Source: Rhodosorus marinus
Taxonomy: Eukaryota > Rhodophyta > Stylonematophyceae > Stylonematales > Stylonemataceae
DNA: 64,000 bases
Direction: 5' to 3'
NCBI GenBank assembly: GCA_029953675.1
Contig: JAMWBK010000002.1
Location: forward strand, 434,001-498,000
Position 1 is the stretch's first letter. Each line of letters begins with the position of its first letter. The position numbers and the translations under genes were made by a program. The notes beneath the pieces are model-generated. The model did not search any database. It saw nothing but the letters and a program-made list of their open reading frames with translations, and was not told the origin of the DNA. Of this stretch, positions 45,501-55,147 are shown piece after piece.

Positions 45501-46477
45501 TCTGCACACAGCCTTTCCGCACTCCGGTGTTCACCCCATGTTCGTCTTTAGGGCGTACAGGGTTCCTAAGGTAACCCTCCCTTGTATTCCGCTTAAAGAA
45601 GTGCAGCAGACCATTGTTGATGAGTTGCTAGGGACGTGCAATAGAAGTCTGCATACAGAAGAATGAGGTGAACTCTCGAGAGGCGGCTGTGTTAAATCAA
45701 TTGTCCCAACAAGCACATGTTCGTTTTCGGGAGAACCACGTGGCGATCCTGTTGTAGTTCATTTCGGCTGGACTTCCATTTTCCTCTCTTGGGGGGAACC
45801 TTGACAGGTGAAATTCGCAACAATGCTGGCGTTTTCCTTTTTGGCAGTTACGCACGACCCTAGTGAGGACTTCGGTCCGCCGAGAGTTTTCGATCCGTTG
45901 AGGTTAAGGCCTCAAGCACTAGCGGGTGTGCACACCCGAAAACTGTTATTGAGTATGCGAGTTGGATAGAAGTGATTCTGACCAGACTTGTGGCCTCCGG
46001 TGACTTGAGGATAGGGAGAAACGAAAGACGTGGCTCGCTCGTCCCTCCAGATCATCGACTTCGATACGTGCTCCGCGGATATCTGATTTTTGTTTCACGA
46101 GGTCCATCTCCACACCAGGGTCAAAAGCTTCGACTCGGACCGTTCACCGAAGAAAGTCAACTGGAATGATGCTCGAGGGTGAGCTCTGGGCTAGAGAAAT
46201 ACAATCGGATGCAATGATGCCGCCACATGCCGACCTAGACAGCTCAGGGCCTTCATTAATCCCTTCCTGTACCGATGGTAACCTCCGTCACTTCAGCACG
46301 AATTCGTCTTGTGGGAAATGTTCCAAAGCACCAGTGGAATGATCAAATTGGGCATCTCTTTATTCATATAATAGTTAGAAGTTACTGGACATGCAACGAA
46401 GCGGTGGCCTTTCAGCCACTGAAAGCGTAGCGTTGTAGCACCATGTTTTGGTGCATATCGTGACGTGCGGGGTGTAT
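39573..46477. other. 6.9 kb gene-free region
   Basis: No protein family recognised in any frame. The longest plus-strand frames begin near 41403 (80 codons from ATG), 41823 (104 codons) and 44998 (123 codons); some have coding-like composition but no motif. A short coding-like stretch at about 42481-42612 (ELEDMIRTRLGASDDCW) is also unplaced. C and G runs occur at 40170, 44570 and 44698. Probably old, decayed repeats. Confidence 0.4.
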
Positions 46478-48374
46478 CTACGTCCAGCCTAGCCTATGGA
46501 AATAGTACAATTGTGACATGATAATAGCAATCACAAAAATCCAGAAAATCAGGTATGAGAATGGCCAACTGAGCTCGGGCATATACTGCACAGGAGTCGG
46601 GAACAAACGATCAGTCTTAGAGCTTTTTTCGCAATTGGATCTAGTCGATTTGAGGACGTTTGCAGTTACCTCAAAGTTCATTCCGTAAACGCCAGTGATA
46701 AAAGTAAGGGGGATGAAGATGGTACTGATGATTGTCAGGGTTTTCATGACTGCGTGAAGACAAAGACACAGAAACGCAATACAAACGCGAGGTATCCGAG
46801 GATATCAGATAAAAGAGTTTGTAGGTACCTTGGACAAAAGTAAGTGCTTCATGGGGGATCGATGCCTCACCTTCCTGCATTTTGTTATTGGTCGCACTGA
46901 GGTATAGGTCCAACAGACTCATTGAGACGTCCCTGTAAGTCTCAAGAATGTCTACGACCTGAACAAGATGATCCTGAAGATCTCGCAAGTACCTTCAGGA
47001 CGTTGAAAAGTAGTTGAAGTCAGAGAGTGAGGCAGAGGCGTTGGAAAGGACTGCGGGAAGCCCAAGGACTCCTGTTCACGTACATCTTCGTTGCCTTTCT
47101 GATTATATCGTCTGAAAGCACCATCAGCCTTGAAGTGCATTCCCTCATAGGCCACACAGTTCTCCGCACTAGAAGCAGGTCGCGCTTCAGTCTTGTGATT
47201 CCCTATGACGTCATGCAACGAGTTGATGAGGAGGCCTTGGGCTTTAGACTAGTAGCTCATTGAACGATACGGGCATACCTTGATGAGCTCTGGATCAGGG
47301 TCATCGACTAGAGCGCTCTCAAGTTCCTCCATTCGGTCTCCGTAGAACTCGAGAAGAGGAAAATACCTATCTGTAACACTATCGATAACAGCGTACAACA
47401 AGTGCGATAGATCTTTCCCACGAACCTCTTCCGTGTTATTTCTCACCCGCTCTTCAACTCGTTGGACCCAATTGCCCCGGTTCTCGTTCCTGTGCTCGTG
47501 GAACGTCACGAGCAAGTTGTGTCGGTATAGAGCGAAGACTGAAACCTGATTCAGTCCGAACTCGAAGCTTCCGGGGTCCTGTTCCAAGAGCTCAGGACTG
47601 TGGGTGATAATGAAGAGCATCTCGTCGTATCTGTTGTTCGACAGGGAAAGCGCGAAAATTAGTGCAACGAAAAAGGAACGGGTGGACGACCACAAAACAC
47701 CGGCTGTGATATGCTTTCCAGCCTTACTGATCGAGCTTCGGCCTTTGAGGTGTTGTACAAACGTCTTCCTGAGCGAGAGGATGTATCTTGTATTTGTCCG
47801 CGAGTATTGCAAGGGCGTGTTCAGGAGGGCCTTCAACGTGCAACCATATGATGGACTCCAGGTCGCCCCTGGTCTCGAGATACTGACCAAAATTGCTAAC
47901 GTAGTTGTCGAAAACCAGTTCTCCATCTTCGTATTCAATGATTCTGGTCGTAGCTGGGCTCATGGACACTGGTGATGTATCCTCATCGTCCTCCTCCATT
48001 CGAGGGACCATATACCTCTTTCGAGAGGATTCTTCGTACTTCTCAGATTTTATCATTCCATCTAGAATACTATTAGAACGATGTCCCCTCTTTCGAGCTG
48101 AAAAGTGCGTAAGCTTGGTCCTGTTAATCGCTCCGTAGGACTCACTCGTGTCCTGCACCACGACTGCTTCGAGCGAGCTGTCTTTTCGGTGCATATTATT
48201 ACTCCTCGAACGCTCTGCAGTAGTGTCCCTCTCCAACACTGATGACCTTTTTTCCCTGGAGACAAGCTGTCGTTGTCCGCGCGGCAACATATGGGCTCCC
48301 TCATCATCTGTTTCGATCATGTACGAGACATCTCCAGCCCAGGACTTTGCAAGCAGCTTCTGCTTGTTAGACAT
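46478..48374 (-). CDS. CorA-family magnesium transporter
   Basis: Exons in coding order 48374-47728, 47630-47279, 47202-47084, 46992-46871, 46749-46670 and 46585-46478 give 475 residues. Known role: pentameric Mg2+ channel. The first about 150 residues are hydrophilic, Ser/Arg-rich and not conserved. The cytosolic CorA part follows (WLHVEGPPEHALAILADKY, HPLAQEDV, RPKLDQYDEMLFIIT). The long stalk helix region has KRDLLLVRRTVWPMRE, and two C-terminal membrane helices follow. The signature YGMN closes the first helix (TFITGVYGMNFE), and the protein ends shortly after the second (FSYLIFWIFVIAIIM). MPELSWP between them is the usual periplasmic-type loop. The sequence looks closer to bacterial CorA than to mitochondrial Mrs2. 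Membrane location is not resolved. Confidence 0.92.
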
Positions 48375-49352
48375 GTTTCCTATCTCTCTTTCTCTCTCTC
48401 AAACTCTTCTCTAAGTCACTATTCCCAAACAACCTCTAGAAGACTCGCAACCGGGGTCCAACTCTCAAGCGGAAACCGCCGTAGACCTCAATCCCACCAT
48501 TCGGATCGCCTGTCCTCTCCAAATCCAAAACAAAATTTTGGACGTGGACAGCTCTCCTGTTTTATGCTTTAAAACTTTTGTTATACCTACTAGGACACTC
48601 CGAGCTAGCTCCTCAGAGATCCAGCCTAGTGATCTAAACCTCTCCCGCTGTGACTTCACCAAACAGATCCACACAATACATGTCGATCTCTTTTTCTGGT
48701 GCCCATCAGTATGGCTCTTTGACGGGCTTCCTTGGCGAGCGAAGGTTGAAAAAGCACGCCGACGGGAACGACAAGACTTTCTTCATCTTGCGATCGGGCT
48801 TCAAAGGTCGCATCAGTCTGGCGCCTGGGGTGCAACACAGCCCTTAGGCTCCAGCCAAGTTCAAGGTCCTTTGCGAGTAGGGGGTTAGGTGGGATGTAAA
48901 AGGTGGCTAATCTAAAGTAGACTACCCAAGCAAACTTTTCTGATCGTAATGTCTCCAAAGCAGATCTGCAGCTACTAGAAGCCCAAGCTATAACATCATA
49001 AACATCATGTCAGGAAACCGCCCACCACCCACCACCCCCCCAACCCCTACGAACCATTTCAGTAACTCAAAAAGCCACTTTCTGCGGTTAGTCATTATTA
49101 CAATCATCAATCTATTTTATCCTCAAATCAGCGATGTTTGGGTAGTCATAAATCGTCCATAAACATCTCGTTGAATAGAATATTGAATAAATGTAGAAAA
49201 TTAAGCGATCGGGATCGAAATTCTTCTAAAAACCTGCCTGATTAGTGACGCGCAACAGTCCGATATCAATCAACGTTAGTCACGTAAGCAATCATCTACC
49301 ACCGCGAGATATTGAATCATGATTACTTCTCGGCAGTGACAAGCTGTCACTC
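48375..49352. other. Intergenic region upstream of CorA
   Basis: Contains the CorA promoter and leader, then AT-rich sequence. The palindrome AGTGACAAGCTGTCACT (7-bp arms) is at about 49336-49352. No gene. Confidence 0.45.
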
Positions 49353-49928
49353 TTAGGTATTGAAAATCAGGATTATGGTGCCACGTCCTGAACTAGCTTG
49401 TCCATTGTTGAGACCTGTATTGCTAAACCTCTGAGTTGCGATCCTTACAGGATACTGGCTGGCAGTAGCAGCTTCACGGATTTGAGATGGAAAGGCTGTC
49501 ATACACGATCCGTCACGCACGGATACAGAACGTCTGCATGGGGAGATTCGGGATCTCAGGGAGCAGGGCTTGATAACACCAAGACGGGATCCGTAAGCCA
49601 ACTCCGGTGCCATGCGTAAACAAAAAGCAAAGGGGTCGAAGACTGCGCATTGACTATCGGCGGATTCACAAAGTGAGAATGAAGAAACGCACGGCCCGAC
49701 AGCAAATTTCGGAGCTGGTGGACACCCTGAGCACAAATCCATCGTCGTGAAGACTCGCGCCGCACCCAGGGTGTCCTTCAGTTCCGAAAACTGGCAGCAG
49801 CAGCCTGACAAATGCTTCTTCAGAGTGCTTAAAAAGGCATAGCCGTGAACCGAGAGGCAATTGGACTTGCTAAAACATTCCAGGATCACAACACGGTGTC
49901 CCAAAGAGCAAGATTGAAGTCCAATCAT
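49353..49928 (-). pseudogene. Ty3/gypsy reverse transcriptase fragment (degenerate)
   Basis: The minus-strand frame contains LGAARVFTTMDLCSG, the gypsy RT motif (G-A-x-x-F-[ST]-x-[IM]-D-L-x-S-G). A second frame continues VHQLRNLLSGRAFLHSHF (compare Y-H-Q-[LI]-R and K-T-A-F-x-T-x-F). The first frame later gives DPFAFCLRMAPELAY (compare MPFGLxNAPxTFQ). Motif order and spacing are right, but two frame changes are required. No YxDD box, protease or integrase was found in the same piece. Confidence 0.7.
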
Positions 49929-51137
49929 TAGTCGTTGATTGAAAAATATCGGACGGGAATCGGTTGCTATCAGCGATAGACATTATTTGTTTCTAATTCA
50001 GAAGTTCGAATTTCTTTATCGCGCACATATGACAACTCCATATGGATTGATGAGCGTTGACATTGACTGAATCTTGTGCTCCTGCTTGCGAAATGAAACG
50101 TAATCATTTCTGAAATTTGACAGGCTGTCATAACCAAATTTAATTGGGTCTTCAATGATGACCGTGATTTTTAATTGATTTTGGGGGGGTTGGGTTCGGG
50201 AAGGAGGGGGATCGCTTCCTCTGTTTAGTCGTTGAGCAGATGCTCCTGCTCATGGTTGTTGCGTCTGACTAGACGACGATGATGATTCATCATGCTACTC
50301 CGCAGGTCAGAGATGCTTCTATCCAGTATACTCACGTATGGTATACTCACCTAGTTGGTCATATATGAGAATTCGATATCGTGGGCGAACGGAACGCAAG
50401 GTTGCCCCACGGCGTTCGCTTCTTACCACTGCGATTTGTACTAACTGCTAAGAACGCAGGAACAATATCGAGATACAAAAAGCCGGACTTTGCGACGTTC
50501 TCCTCTACACTCCCCAGGACTAGAAGACCAATAGTGGAACACATCTATAGCATCAATGTCCCGAGAAGGCAACTTAGCCTTGGCTCTATTAGTTTAGTTC
50601 TCAACTCGTCTATATAAGTTCCCTAGCCTTCGTCACTCCGGACTCAAAGATTAATGACACTTGCCTTTCCTGAAGTTCCAACCCACAAACCCGAAAGCCT
50701 CCAATCCCACACTACGAAGGCATGAACTCGCGACCTTACCGGAGATCAAGTCGTCGAATCGATACAGCTCGCCCAACCCTTCAAAGCTCGAGAAAGAAGT
50801 GAAGCACTCTTCATCTTATTGTCAGCAAAACAGGAAACGCACTCATAGCCAGAAACATGGCCTCCGAGTTTAGCCTTCAATCCCCCATTGTGGCTATTGA
50901 TTTGAGTCGCCAATTGCTTACGCCCGACACTATTGGTGGCTGAGGATGAGAATGTCAAGATGAAATTTCTGTGGACGACGAGGTTCCAATGCATGCGATA
51001 CTCGTCTGGTAATAAAGCTGTAGAGTTGTTTGTTTAGCAGACCAATTGGAGAGGGGTTTTTGGGGGGCTTCGTGCAGACGGAAGAAGAAGCTAGTGGTTG
51101 ATTTGGTTGTAGTTTTTTCTGGTTGGCCTTCCCCGGG
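49929..51137. other. Intergenic region between gypsy remnant and DCC gene
   Basis: A near-palindrome TGACAGGCTGTCA is at about 50120-50132. A coding-like frame at 50381-50617 has no known domain. The last 150 bases are GT-rich and probably hold the DCC gene leader. Confidence 0.4.
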
Positions 51138-51902
51138 ATGTCTGCCTTTGTACTTGCTGGAGGTGTTCGATGGACCAGACCTGGCTTGGTGAGCAGGAGG
51201 TTTCAACTGGCGAGGTGCGCGAGTACTGTGAGGATGTCAGAGGTTTCTGAAACGGTTTTGAGTGAACGGGGGTATAAAGCCGGGGATAGAGTGATTCTCT
51301 TCGATGGTGTGTGTAATATGTGCAACGCTGGGGTGAACATGGTGATGAGTCTTGACAAGAAAGATCAGTTCAAGGTAGGCAAGAACCTTAGTCCGTCTCT
51401 GCGTTTGAACTCCGCCCTCGAACTGTGACTGACTTGGTCTGGACTATGGATTGCGTTTCCTGTCTTCCCAAAGTTTGCCTCACTGCAGGGCGACGTCGGG
51501 CAGGCCTTGGCAAAGAAGTTCAACTGTCCAAATGATATATCAACTATGTAGGTTGCTTGTTTCACTTTTTTCCTTTCACAACTCGGCAGGATGACTCTGC
51601 AAGCGTAAGTTCACATCTTAGATTGCTTAGGATGTGGCTCGACGTTTCGTTCTTTGGACAGGATTTACGTGGACGGTTCCAAGGCATACGAAAGGTCGGA
51701 TGCAGTGCTGAGGATCGGAGAGCGTCTGAAACTGATTGGGATACCCGCATGGCTCCTGCTTCTGACGGTGCCGAAACCGATGCGAGATTGGTTCTATGTT
51801 AACGTGATGGCGAAGTATCGTTATGATCTGTTTGGGAAGCGAAGCTCATGTCGCTTGCCGACTGAAAGCGAAAGAGCGAAGTTCCTGGATATTCCTGCTT
51901 GA
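51138..51902 (+). CDS. DCC-family (DUF393) thiol-disulfide oxidoreductase-like protein
   Basis: Exons 51138-51374, 51474-51547 and 51662-51902 give 183 residues. The DxxC-C motif that names the family is present as LFDGVCNMC (about residues 55-63), followed by FASLQGDVGQALAKKF, YERSDAVLRIGERL, the loop VPKPMRDWFYVNVMAKYRYDLFG and a final CRLP. The fold is predicted to be thioredoxin-like; the biochemical role of the family is not established. The first about 35 residues are rich in Arg, Ala and Ser, without acids, so an organelle-targeting peptide is likely, with a second Met at the start of the conserved part. Convergent with the TALE gene 160 bases away. Confidence 0.9.
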
Positions 51903-52063
51903 AACTAGCTTCCTGTACATTGATAGCAGATTAGCGGCTCCCCTGAAGTGCATGAATTGTTCCTGTGTGTGTGTTTGTGTGGGACCCCATGCAACTACTC
52001 TTGAAAAAAACTATTTGAACGAAATACCTGTATTCTACTGTTAGCACTCATGCCGGATTCTGG

Positions 52064-53078
52064 CTAGCTGAAAAGCTCGTTACAGTTCTCTATCCAGGTA
52101 CCTTCGTCAATATCCATCGTTTCAAGGTTTTCCTGCGGAGCGCCTTGTTCAGCGGGCATTGATGTTGGTTCGGAAACGTCGACCGCCTCCGATGTATCCT
52201 CTTTTATGCTAACATCTCGTGAGGGGAACTTAAACGGCTGAAGTGACTTCTGCAGGGGGTTGCAAACTCGAACTCTCATATTGATGAACCTACCAATAGA
52301 GATCAGAGGGGTTCATTTATACAATTTCGCGACCTCGAAGAGAACGGAAATTGAAGGTGCTTACCAGTTTTCCAGCTGCCTGCTGGAAAGGCCAGTTTGC
52401 TCCATGAGCAGTTCCTGAAGCAGGCGAGAATCGGAGCCTATCAGAGCTTCTGTATGTCACAGACATAATACACGTTCGTGTTCGTACCTTTTCACTTTTG
52501 GACGGGTAAGGGTCTGAGAAGTGTTCGAAGAGCCACAGTCTCAGAGTCAAAGTAGTTTCTTCAGAAAAGCCGCCAGGCTTTTTTCTGTATTCCAGAGACT
52601 TCAGTACTCTCAGGAATGTGACGAATTTTGCTTGCAGTCTTCTCCTCGTTTCAAGACATATTTCGAGAACCATTGCACGCTGTGCCGCTACCTCCGAATC
52701 TGTTAATTCCTGTTCGTACCCCTTCCGATCAATGTCCAACGCCTTCTGGCAGAGAATGTATCGTTGCCGTAGGCGCTTGAGCTTCTCTCGAAGACTGCGC
52801 TCCATTTCTCGCATTTTGCTAGGATCGAGAACACCCCTGTGCGTTCGTACAGCCAGAATTACATCCGAATCATCGCCAGGATAGTCTGAAAACACACCTC
52901 CTTTGGCAGCCCTTTTCGAAACCTCCTCGCTTGAGAACTGTTCATTGTAGCTCGCGAAGAAAAGCGAATCGTTGACTTGATCCTGGAGCCTTAGGAAACT
53001 ATTTTGGATCGGCTGTAGGAAACCTTCTTCAAGGCCCTTTTTCACCTCAGAAGCCTGCTCGCGCTCCTTGACTTCCAT
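52064..53078 (-). CDS. TALE-class homeodomain transcription factor (BELL/GSP1-like)
   Basis: Exons in coding order 53078-52488, 52414-52365 and 52289-52064 give 288 residues. The homeodomain crosses both introns: LRLWLFEHFSDPYPSKSEK includes the three-residue loop extension (PYP) that defines TALE proteins, then ELLMEQTGLSSRQLENW and the recognition helix WFINMRVRV. The residues after it, RVRVCNPLQ, recall the RVRLWKPMV of plant BELL and algal GSP1 proteins, which pair with KNOX partners to start the diploid programme. The upstream part is predicted helical and charged. The frame is open beyond 53078 to about 53185 without an ATG, so a further 5' exon is possible. A nuclear DNA-binding role is secure; a role in mating or ploidy is inferred. 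Confidence 0.85.
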
Positions 53079-53718
53079 TCCCAAAGCCAATTTGCAAGTG
53101 CTACGATCGAACAGTCTTCGAGGCAATGCCAATGCTCCGAACTCAGCCAATGAACTCACTTCCAATGATGTGTAACCGGATCTGCATTCTCCCCCCCCTC
53201 CCCTTCCCCCATCACGCGTGACCCCGAGACAAGATTAGCGAAGCGTATATATAGACTTTCAGGCCAGAGTCTCACGTCAACAAGTTTGTCCGTTCATCTA
53301 ACGGAACCTTTGACGACTAACTCTGAACATCACGAAATCGATTTATGAAAACTTTCCTCAAAGAGAGTCCCCCTTCAATGTACATCGATAGGTGACACCG
53401 ATCGGAGGCTCACTTTGAAAAGTAATCCGTCATGACGTGAAAGCGCTTCCTTCCCGCAAAAACAAACGCGATACAAGTTTTGCTTAGCGGGGTTGCCCGT
53501 CCGTTGCCTTGACAAAGCACTCTCCCTCTCTATTTCTTTATTTTCCGAGGAAAATAGACGTTGCAGGGAGAATATAATATCCCGTCAGCCTCTGACAGTT
53601 TCCTTCCAAATTTTGTGCTCAATAGTATCCTTAGTAGTATCGTCAGTATTTCATCATAAATACAATTACCGAGCCATTCAGCAAAAATAAATTATGAATA
53701 TTTTATTAAGTTCCCATT
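53079..53718. other. Upstream region of the TALE gene
   Basis: Holds a C-run near 53188-53200 and no credible gene apart from the open 5' extension of the TALE frame. Confidence 0.45.
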
Positions 53719-54010
53719 CAGTAGGTCGATGTTCTTTTCTCTACTGGCCAGAGAAATTCTTTTCAAAAAAGCAAAACCATGCACAAGCCGATGTCTCGTA
53801 GCGGCTTGGCCCGTGAAATTCATTCCGAAAAGGTTAAATCCTAGATCGCGCGAAACCTCAGTAGGCGGATGTTCCGTTCGTACTGGCCAGAGAAATTCTT
53901 TCTGAAAGGGCCAACAAGGATCGAACCAAAACAGTAGTCGGCCAATGTTCCGAAGTGTCCGTTGGCCACAGAAATTCTTACTAGAAAGGTTAAATCCAGG
54001 ACCGATGTCA
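53719..54010. repeat. Four diverged tandem units of about 65-80 bases
   Basis: Units begin near 53719, 53783, 53860 and 53933. Each has a CAGTAG- or CAAGCC-like start, GATGT, then GGCCAGAGAAATTCTT or a close variant, then AAAGG. On the minus strand each unit can be read as a peptide around KNFSGQ, but indels between units shift the frame, so a protein is not maintained. Confidence 0.7.
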
Positions 54011-54199
54011 AAACATGAAGAAAATGAAACCAAGACAGAACTTATCTGATAAAAACAAGAAAACAATTTCGAATGAATGGCAAAAGTAAAAAATTTTGGG
54101 GACAGGAAATATTTTGCGTTTTTCAATATTTGTAGAGGATCCGTTTTTTGGAGGATTCTCCACTGCGGACTTTCAGTTCTTAATGGCGATGGGAAGACT

Positions 54200-54320
54200 A
54201 GACTCCGTGTGGGAACGAGGTCACCCAGGTGACGGATCTTTAATAACCCTGTGTGGAGCGGAGGTTATTATCCAAGCGAACACAGCATACATCAAGCACC
54301 ACCAGGTCGGCCTTGTCGCG
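54200..54320 (+). repeat. Coding-like inverted repeat, arm 1
   Basis: Frame reads GAEVIIQANTAYIKHHQ. It matches the opposite-strand arm at 54620-54760 (GAQIIIQANAAYIKHHR) at about three quarters of positions. The conserved frame in both arms suggests they derive from a protein-coding element; family unknown. Confidence 0.65.
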
Positions 54321-54619
54321 ACGCCGCGGTGCCGCTGCCATAAATATGCTCCGCCATAAGCAGAACGTATAAGATGGACCTCTTACCCTCGATAGATTAC
54401 TTCAATCGGCCCTTGCAAATTGCTTTGTTCCGCTCATCGTGGTAGTTTTTGGGTTTGTGGATGGTGCTAGAGTCCTCTGGTTCCGTGAGTGTTTTGGTTG
54501 TTCAGCTCGATCGTTGGTCTCGATTCCAGTATCTTCCTGTTTTAGCCCTCGGGCGGCGTGCGTTTCAGCCCCCCTTATTCTTGAGGCTCGTTCCTTCCGT
54601 CGACAGAGTTCTCACTTCT

Positions 54620-54760
54620 CGGATAATGTCCCGGTGGTGCTTGATGTATGCTGCGTTCGCTTGAATGATAATCTGCGCTCCATAAGTGGTTATCCGATAT
54701 CTCGGGTACCTCTGTTCGTTCCTACAGAGAAGACCTCCATGGGTTCTTAAACTACACGTA
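54620..54760 (-). repeat. Coding-like inverted repeat, arm 2
   Basis: Minus-strand frame includes LLCRNEQRYPRYRITTYGAQ, then IIIQANAAYIKHHRDIIREV. Similarity to arm 1 starts near GGAACGA and runs to CACCACC. Confidence 0.65.
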
Positions 54761-55147
54761 CACTTTGTTGCCATCGGGGTGGTTGATTTTTGAACTATTT
54801 TGGATCGTGATTTGAATTGCGTATTTAGCATTTGGTTGTCTGGTCCACTCCAGAGGTTGACCCTGGACATCTTTCGGAAGCAACATAGTAGAACACACAA
54901 CTATAGACGTCAGTAGTGAAAGTTTCCTTCAGCCTCCCCTTCGTGCGCAGATGACGATGGCCGCGCCCCTGTCCTTCACGGTTTACGTCTTCGGCTGTTG
55001 TGAACCAGAATATGCAGCGCCGTAGCCAGGGAACTTTGTGGAAATGGGAGCAGGTTGCTGTTCATAGATAAGCGTACATCGGTTTATATATGACTGACCG
55101 AGTTTTCGATAAGGGATATTGAGCTCAATTATGAGACTTTGACATCC
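54761..55147. other. Spacer before the SMC4 3' end
   Basis: No gene or repeat recognised. Confidence 0.45.

Noticed and set aside
53692-54126. 144-codon minus-strand frame as a gene
   Set aside because: It is made of the diverged tandem units whose peptide changes frame between units; better treated as a repeat.
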